Shown here in pieces: positions 58,222-64,000 of a stretch of 64,000 nt of DNA. Source of the DNA: Enoplolaimus lenunculus. Its lineage: Eukaryota; Nematoda; Enoplea; Enoplida; Thoracostomopsidae. Under the pieces are notes generated by a model that was given only the letters and a program-made list of their open reading frames with translations, did not search any database and had not been told where the DNA came from. The stretch covers positions 124,001 to 188,000 of the forward strand of contig JASANG010002790.1 in assembly GCA_030248215.1 (NCBI GenBank), in the 5' to 3' direction. The translations under genes and the position numbers were made by a program. Numbering within the stretch: position 1 is the stretch's first letter; each line of letters opens with the position of its first letter.

Positions 58222-61200
58222 ATGACGTGGTCATCTAGTGATAGTGAAGCAAGTAGTGATGAATATAATTCCAATGGTGCTGCTGCAATTGATGTTAATG
58301 TACCAGTGACCAGCTGCAGTAGATCACCAGATTATCACAGTGCATCATCAATTTCAGCCATAAACCAGGCTTCAGACCAGGAGTCAATAAAACAACCGCC
58401 AAAAGAAGTTATTAGAAAGGTTGGTTTGGTGTTTTTGTTAAAGTGGTGTGTATTGAGTGCACATTTTAAAAGATTCGTTAAGACGTATTAATTGTGATAA
58501 TTGTGTTAATTTGTTTTTGATCAATTCGGCACAGATTTACCAAAAAAGCACAATACTTTGAAAACAGTTACACAGCTTGAAGTTGCAACAGTGACGAAAG
58601 ATTCAAAAGTTTCATTGTATATTTTACAAACATTGGCGCCAACAGAATCTTAGGCAGGCGAGCGCAAATGTTGTCAGTGGATAAAACAATAAATAAGCTT
58701 TTTCAGGTGCAACTTTTTCAATTCTCGCTTTTTAAACCTACATCATAAAAATCACTTTTATGGAAATCGAAGGAATGTAACCGCATTCCCTTGCACATGC
58801 ACATATGTTTACAAGAAATACGCTTTAGATTTTGATTCGTATATAGTGTTTGGTCTGTTATTGTTTTTTATTTTTTTCAGCTAAAACGTCTTATTTGTGC
58901 ATATCCGCGAGGTATTGATCACGGTCAATTTTTGTCACATTTTCGTCGGCGTTATGGACATGAACTTAGTGCGCCAAGAAACTTTAAGTGCACTGCACTT
59001 CAACTGTTTGATCGTCTAAGTCCAGATGTATTTGTGATAGAACATATCGATGGCAAATGCATTTTGTATCCATCGCCCGAGCCGTCTAACGTTTCGAGTG
59101 GCTGTGTTTCTAGTGAGTTTATAACAGTGTTACGACAGTGTATAATATGCCTTTGCGAAAATTCTTGATCGGACCCATGGTCAAAGAGTGAGGGTGCAAG
59201 GCACCCTAGCGTAGTTTTTAGCCCCGAGGTCTCCTAAGATTGATTTGACCTCCCTGGAATATTAGGCTGGCTACGAGTTGCTTATTTTGTTGTGTAAATT
59301 GTTCATAAGTAAACATCAAAACTTTTAATAGGAAAGTTTTTTACAGAAGTTATTCACGCGAAACGACGTCGTCACAGATTTAATCGCGCTTCGAATAGCG
59401 GGTTTTTGTCAGAAAACTGTGAACTTTAGTCTTTTGTTTTCGAAACGTTGTAGGCACCGGAAGAAGTAAAGCTGATGTAGATAAAGCCGGCTGCAATCCC
59501 CATATTTTCGTCGATAACATCAAACAGAATGCCATGATATCGAAAATAATGGCTCAGCATTCCGATTTTGTATCATGTATGTTTTGATTTGTTCCTATTC
59601 ATTATATAACATGCTCAGCATCGTGTTCAGCCCAGGTGCATAGTCAGTAAAATTGCTTACAAGTGCAAAGCGCTAATTATCGTTTGCATTGTGCTTTCCG
59701 GTGGGCAGTAAGGAGTTTTGTGGACTTATCAATGAATGCCTTATTTGTTATGCGCGGGCAGGGTTTTAGGCATAAATGCTAAATTCACTCAGTGCTGGGT
59801 GCGACCGGAATTCTGTTTCCAGTTCCGAAAGAACGCGAAGATTTAAACCCTAGCAACCATAAAGGTTATACTTTTCGAGAATGGTTCATTTAAATTATTT
59901 TTGCGCGGGCAGGGTTTTAGGCATAAATGCTAAATTCACTCAGTGCTGGGTGCGACCGGAATTCTGTTTCCAGTTCCGAAAGAACGCGAAGATTTAAACC
60001 CTAGCAACCATAAAGGTTATACTTTTCGAGAATGGTTCATTTAAATTATTTTTTGGAAACAAACGCTAGAGGCAACGGTTTACTGATCAGCAGAGTGCAA
60101 CCGAAATTGCGGTTCCGGTTCCTGCATTTTTTCACCTTCTGCTAATATCTTTTATGTTTATTAAGCCAGCATCGCAAAGTTTCAAAATAAGAATCAACAT
60201 CGGTATCGACATCGGCAAAAATTTTGGTATGGGACATCCCTAGTATTTCACCAGTAATGTTGCAAGAAACGAAATTAAAACCAGTCGTAGTGGGACTTCA
60301 TTTATTGAGCGAAGCTCGAACACACGTAAGCAATTAAGTCAATATGCAAATTAGTTATTAGCTAACGATTCATTTATCGGTTTTTGAGGTTTGTAAGCAA
60401 TTTTCTCATATTCCTCGCACCCAAAAACCCTTCAGCCACCCTAATAATTATTGGAATAATTTAAAAAGTCCTAATTTTGTCTCGTCTGTTAAGCAAATGT
60501 GCAAATTAGCTATTAGTTAAGTATTCGATAATCGGTTTTAAAGGTTTGTAGACAATTTATTCAGATTCCTCGCACCCGAAAACCCATTATTGCTGAAATT
60601 AGATTGCTTGTAACCCTAATAATTAGTGAAACATTGTAAAAACGCCCAATTTAGGCTTATCAATTATGCTTATGTGCAAATTATCTATTAGCTAACTACT
60701 CAGTTATCGGTTTTAGACGTTTGTAAACAATTTATTCTGATTTCTTGCACCAAAAAACCTTCAGTAAACCCTAATAAATATTATTGAAATAATTTAAAAA
60801 GACCTAGTTTTGTCTTGTCAATTAAGCTAATATGCAAATTAGCTATTAGCTAACTATTAAATTATCAGTTTTGGATGTTTGTAAACAATTTATTCAAATT
60901 CCTCGCACCTGAAAACCCTTTAGTGCTGAAATTATTTTGCTTTTAACCTTAATAATTAGTGAAATATTGTAAAAAGTCCTAATTTAGACTTATAAACTAT
61001 GCTAATATGTAAATTATCTATTAGCTAACTGCTCAATAATTATCGGTTTTGGAGGATTGTTAACAGTCTACGCAGATTCCTCGCACCTAAAAACCCTTTA
61101 ATGCTAAAATTAGACTGCTTCTAACTGTAATAACTAGTGAAATATTGTGGAAAGTCCTAATTTAGGCTTAATTAATTATGCAAATTAGCCATGTAGCAGG

Positions 61201-64000
61201 GTGCGACCGGATATCCGGCCCCGGTTTCCTATCCGGCAAATAACCTGCATCCGGTATCCGGTATAAACCTACCGGATACCGGATTTCGGAGATGATTTCG
61301 TAAATCTCAAATTGTTGCAAATTATGTTGTGAGATGGTATGTGTTCAGTCCGATTACATGTAAGTGTACAGTAGTACTGAGCGAATAAAATACAAAAATT
61401 GACATTTTTAGCAACTTTATTTATTTCAGTGTACGCATTTCAGTTGTCTCGTTGAACTAACCATCTAAAAGCAAGAAATGAAGCCATAATTTTACTGACG
61501 CATTAACGTGCGAAAATTGATTTATTTTAAAAACACACTATCCGGTTAACATCCGGTTTCGGTTCCGGTAAAAAAATCACTATCCGGATCCGGTTCCGGT
61601 ATCCGGTTTTTTTGCTATCCGGTCTCACCCTGCCTGTAGCTAATAAACGGCTAAAAAATTTTCAACCCCAATGCGAGGTTAACACCCCAGAATAATTGGC
61701 TTTCAAACAAAAAAGTTTTTCAAAATCGGTTCAGGCGTTCTTGAGATTCTTCTCGGACGGACAGACGTACAGACGGACGGACGGATATCCACCTTTCAAC
61801 CCCCAAGTACAAAACATTAAACGCTTCGCTCAATGAATTTTTTGGTGGCATGTATTTTTTATTTTCAGGTTCCTTCCCTTTAATTTTTTTCAAATTCCGG
61901 TTCCGGTAAATTGTAATTTCGGTTGCATCCAACTTAGTGCAGTTTATTATGTTGCATACGTGTAAACTGTTATCTCGAAAACAAGCCTAGTCTTTTCACC
62001 CACTCAGCTTGCACGTTTGATTCCTGCTTTTTTGTTTTTTCAGTGAATTGTTACTTTTCACCAACAAACATTAACCGACTGCCATCAAATATTCTGCGAC
62101 ATATATTCCACCGGGTTCCACTTAAGCAGTGGCCGGTTTTGTCTGGAGTTTGTCGTTTCTGGGACACCGAACTTCCGTATAGGTCAATATGTAGTTTAGC
62201 AATCGATCGCTTGGCTCCCAACAATACCTGTTTGACTAAAGGTGAAAAATTGTTGTATTGGACTTCGGCTCTTAGTACTGTTCTACCACGTATCTCAAGT
62301 AGCTTGCTGGTTCTCAACTTAGGAGCGGAGCTTGATATCACATTTGACGACCATTGGACGAATTTGTTTGCCACTTACTGTCCAAGTTTAAATTCCATTA
62401 TTGCTGTACCCAACAGCGCTGGCAACTGCCGATCAATAATTCAACTGTCGTCGGTGCATCGCATACTTCCACAAGTCAAAACAATTTCCGGTGCTTTGCT
62501 GGTCGAACCAGAACCGGCGTTAAACGGGTTTCAAACGGCATTTCCTAGTGCAAATCTCATTCGCTTTGTTGAAAGCCTTGATAGACTCGACATGTACGCA
62601 TTTGGTCTGTGCCCACCGTCATCTCGGTACGATATTGCACTAGTTACATCGATCACGACGCGTGCGTTAAAAACTCTTCATGTTTACGAGTTTCACCGGT
62701 TCGTTTTTGATGTTCCACCGCCGCCATTTGAAAATAATGATGATGAAGACAATAATCCAGTGCTAAATAATGTAAATGAATTAAACGGATACAATGAAGG
62801 TCGCCATGATGCTGAACAGAACGTAGAACTAGCCCAAGGTGACCCTGGATTTCTACTAAATGTCGATCCAAATGCTATTTATGAGGAAAGTGACGAGAGC
62901 GAGATGGAAGAAATAGATGCGAATAGAAATGAACACGTTATTAATATTTCGGATGATGAAGAGGAAGTTGTTGTTGGTGATGACAATGATAATGATGAAA
63001 TTGTTGTTTTACACGATGATTTTAACAACGGTTATCCAGAAAATCAACGACTGAATCATGGAGTACATTTGGCAAATGTGGTAGCTATCAATGACGGTCA
63101 CAATAGAGGCCCTGGTAACGCTGACGCGGACGATAACGACATTGTTGGTGTTGCGGCACCTGGTGGTAACAATGTGGTCCACAATCCGCAGATCGCTCCT
63201 CATGAGCATGATGAACAGCAGCCGCTGCCAAATGAACCAGTTCATTTCGATAATACAACATTAGAAGTGTTGTGTAAACGCTGCCCAGCCATTGAAGCGT
63301 TGTATTTAACCAGTTGCATCAATGTGTCAAATCTTGCACCCTTGAGCCAGTTGACAAATTTAAAACAACTTGAAATTGCGTCGTCGAACGCAATTTCAAA
63401 TGATAGTAACTTGTGGGCGGTGGCGCAGTTCTGCCCGGGAATTGAGCGTCTTGTCATCTGGGGCTGTGAGAATATTGGCGATTTCAGTTTTCTTCAACAC
63501 ATGTCCCGCCTAAAATATTTAGATGCAGCAAATACAGCTTTGCCGCCGCATGCATTTGAGTATTTTGCAGATGATGTGCCGTTAGAGCATTTATGTTTTG
63601 ACAACACTATGGCAGCGTGCGACGAAGGACTGGAGGTATTGTCATCCAAAACGCTGCCGCATCTGACAACGTTAAAGGCGTGTTTTGGTCAAGGACAAAT
63701 TACGAACATAGGGCTAGAAAAAATAATAGCAATGTTTGGTTTACATTTAAAGCATTTATCAATGGAATATAATCCAGGCATTAAAAGCGGTGCACTAACG
63801 AGTGTCGCAAGGTATGGATTAGCATTGGAAGATTTGTCGATTTTTTGCAACACCAAATTGAATGACGGTGATTTTTATGCCTTCATTGTTGAACGTCACA
63901 AAATGTTGTCATCTGGGACAACGTTGCCAAAGGTAATTGTTGATTGGAATCGACACAGTCAGTTTAGTGCTAAATACTTATCGCTGGGTAAAATTGAACT
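58222..64000 (+). CDS. LOTUS-like / F-box / leucine-rich-repeat protein, 3' end outside window
   Basis: Exons: 58222-58419, 58881-59112, 59454-59576 and 62044 to beyond 64000. Phases agree at every join (0, 1, 1), and the last exon is open for 651 codons. The N terminus is Ser/Asp-rich (MTWSSSDSEASSDEYNSNG). Residues ~60-130 resemble a LOTUS/OST-HTH winged helix: EVIRK|LKRLICAYPRGIDHG, FRRRYGHELS, LFDRLSPDVFVIEH, GKCILYP. The last exon opens with an F-box (RLPSNILRHIFHRVPLKQWP, then LSGVCRFWDTEL), which would bind Skp1 in an SCF ubiquitin ligase, then irregular leucine-rich repeats (LEVLCKRCPAIEALYLTSC, LKQLEIAS, IERLVIWGCENIGD). About 175 acidic, low-complexity residues (62710-63240) interrupt the repeats. 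No ATG precedes the F-box in its own exon, so an upstream coding exon is needed. The start ATG at 58222 is the first in its exon; 5' exons may be missing. Confidence 0.75.
58881..59112 (+). CDS. LOTUS/OST-HTH-like domain exon
   Basis: Acceptor TTTTTTTCAG, donor TCTA|GTGAGT, 232 nt, phase 0 to 1. It encodes LKRLICAYPRGIDHGQFLSH, RRYGHELSAPRNFKC and LSPDVFVIEHIDGKCILYP. The spacing of the Gly-Ile turn, the aromatic helix, the hydrophobic helix and the final PDV-F-IE...G-hydrophobic wing fits LOTUS domains of Oskar, TDRD5/7 and MARF1, which act in germline RNA granules and bind Vasa or RNA. The match is by pattern only; a different winged helix is possible. Confidence 0.6.
59752..60053. repeat. 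Apparently perfect 151-bp tandem duplication
   Basis: The segment from GCGCGGGCAGGGTTTTAGGC to TTTAAATTATTTTT is present twice in direct succession (59752-59902 and 59903-60053), with no difference that I can see. It includes a TGGGTGCGACCGGAATTCTG fragment of the GGAAC/ACCGG element group. Either a very recent duplication or an assembly artefact. Intron 59577-62043. Confidence 0.85.
60273..61660 (-). repeat. Inverted copy of the same satellite in the LOTUS/F-box gene intron
   Basis: It starts with the tail ACCAGTCGTAGTGG and CGAAGCTCGAACACAC, then five to six units in reverse orientation to 50330-51275, again alternating long and short. A CCGGATA-family MITE (61197-61632) interrupts the last unit. 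Having the same end sequence at both sites shows that the array travels as a bounded unit, not merely by local amplification. Confidence 0.8.
61197..61632. mobile_element. hAT-like MITE, ATCCGG family, inserted in satellite
   Basis: Left end CAGGGTGCGACCGGATATCC, right end GCTATCCGGTCTCACCCTG, with dense ATCCGGTATCCGG arrays at both ends. Flanks CATGTAG and CCTGTAG look like an imperfect target duplication. The insertion interrupts the satellite unit, so it is younger than the array. Confidence 0.8.
61733..61835. repeat. Dispersed repeat tail with ACGG tandem run
   Basis: GACGGACAGACGTACAGACG and further ACGG units, then CAAAACATTAAACGCTTCGC. A diverged relative lies at 3575-3675 (ACATAAAACGCTTCACGG) in the grainyhead intron. 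The 3' part looks like a shared repeat terminus. Confidence 0.5.
62044..64000 (+). CDS. F-box plus LRR exon with acidic insert (partial)
   Basis: One exon open in a single frame for 651 codons to the window edge. The F-box core is at 62074-62190 (LPSNILRHIF, VCRFW). The flanking LRR-like strands show alternating Leu/Ile and CxxL/ C-N patterns seen in FBXL proteins. Between 62710 and 63240 the frame encodes Asp/Glu/Asn-rich sequence such as ISDDEEEVVVGDDNDND. Substrate unknown. Confidence 0.85.

Noticed and set aside
1-64000. CRISPR array, rRNA genes, prokaryotic operons, intact virus-like or LTR elements.
   Set aside because: The repeats seen are satellites, minisatellites and short DNA elements. 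No regular spacer structure, rRNA sequence, or recognisable reverse transcriptase, integrase or capsid domain was found by eye.

Overview
The window is AT-rich genomic DNA from an invertebrate animal. It holds three spliced protein-coding genes, all on the + strand, set in repeat-crowded introns and intergenic DNA. Both complete domain sets (a Grainyhead/CP2 factor closest by eye to insect Grainyhead, and an insulin receptor substrate with PH, PTB and YXXM motifs) are animal genes. I cannot name the species; a bilaterian, probably a protostome, is the safest reading. All exon models were built by hand from GT/AG sites and codon phase, and each is phase-consistent from end to end.

Layout. (1) About 1175-19677: grainyhead, missing its 5' end, with 17 coding positions. 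One of these positions is filled by either of two 58-nt exons (13458-13515 or 14791-14848) that look mutually exclusive and sit inside the DNA-binding domain. (2) 19678-38754: about 19 kb with no convincing host gene, filled with short inverted-repeat DNA elements, minisatellites and old repeats. (3) 38755-54710: a complete 14-exon insulin receptor substrate gene (predicted 1578 aa), with a roughly 105-residue insert in its PTB domain. (4) 54711-58221: 3' UTR and intergenic DNA, with one unassigned open frame. (5) 58222 to the window end: a gene whose exons join, in phase, a LOTUS-like winged-helix domain, an F-box and leucine-rich repeats split by a long acidic insert; it runs off the window.

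The repeats are mainly small non-autonomous DNA transposons. Several have CAGGG/TAGGG ends and 8-bp target duplications (hAT-like), often nested in each other. A satellite of alternating ~150/~175-bp units lies in one intron of the IRS gene and, in opposite orientation, in one intron of the LOTUS/F-box gene.

Strongest findings: the duplicated 58-nt exon pair in the grainyhead DNA-binding domain, the LOTUS/F-box/LRR architecture, and a group of hAT-like element families that share end structure but each carry their own iterated short motif near the ends.
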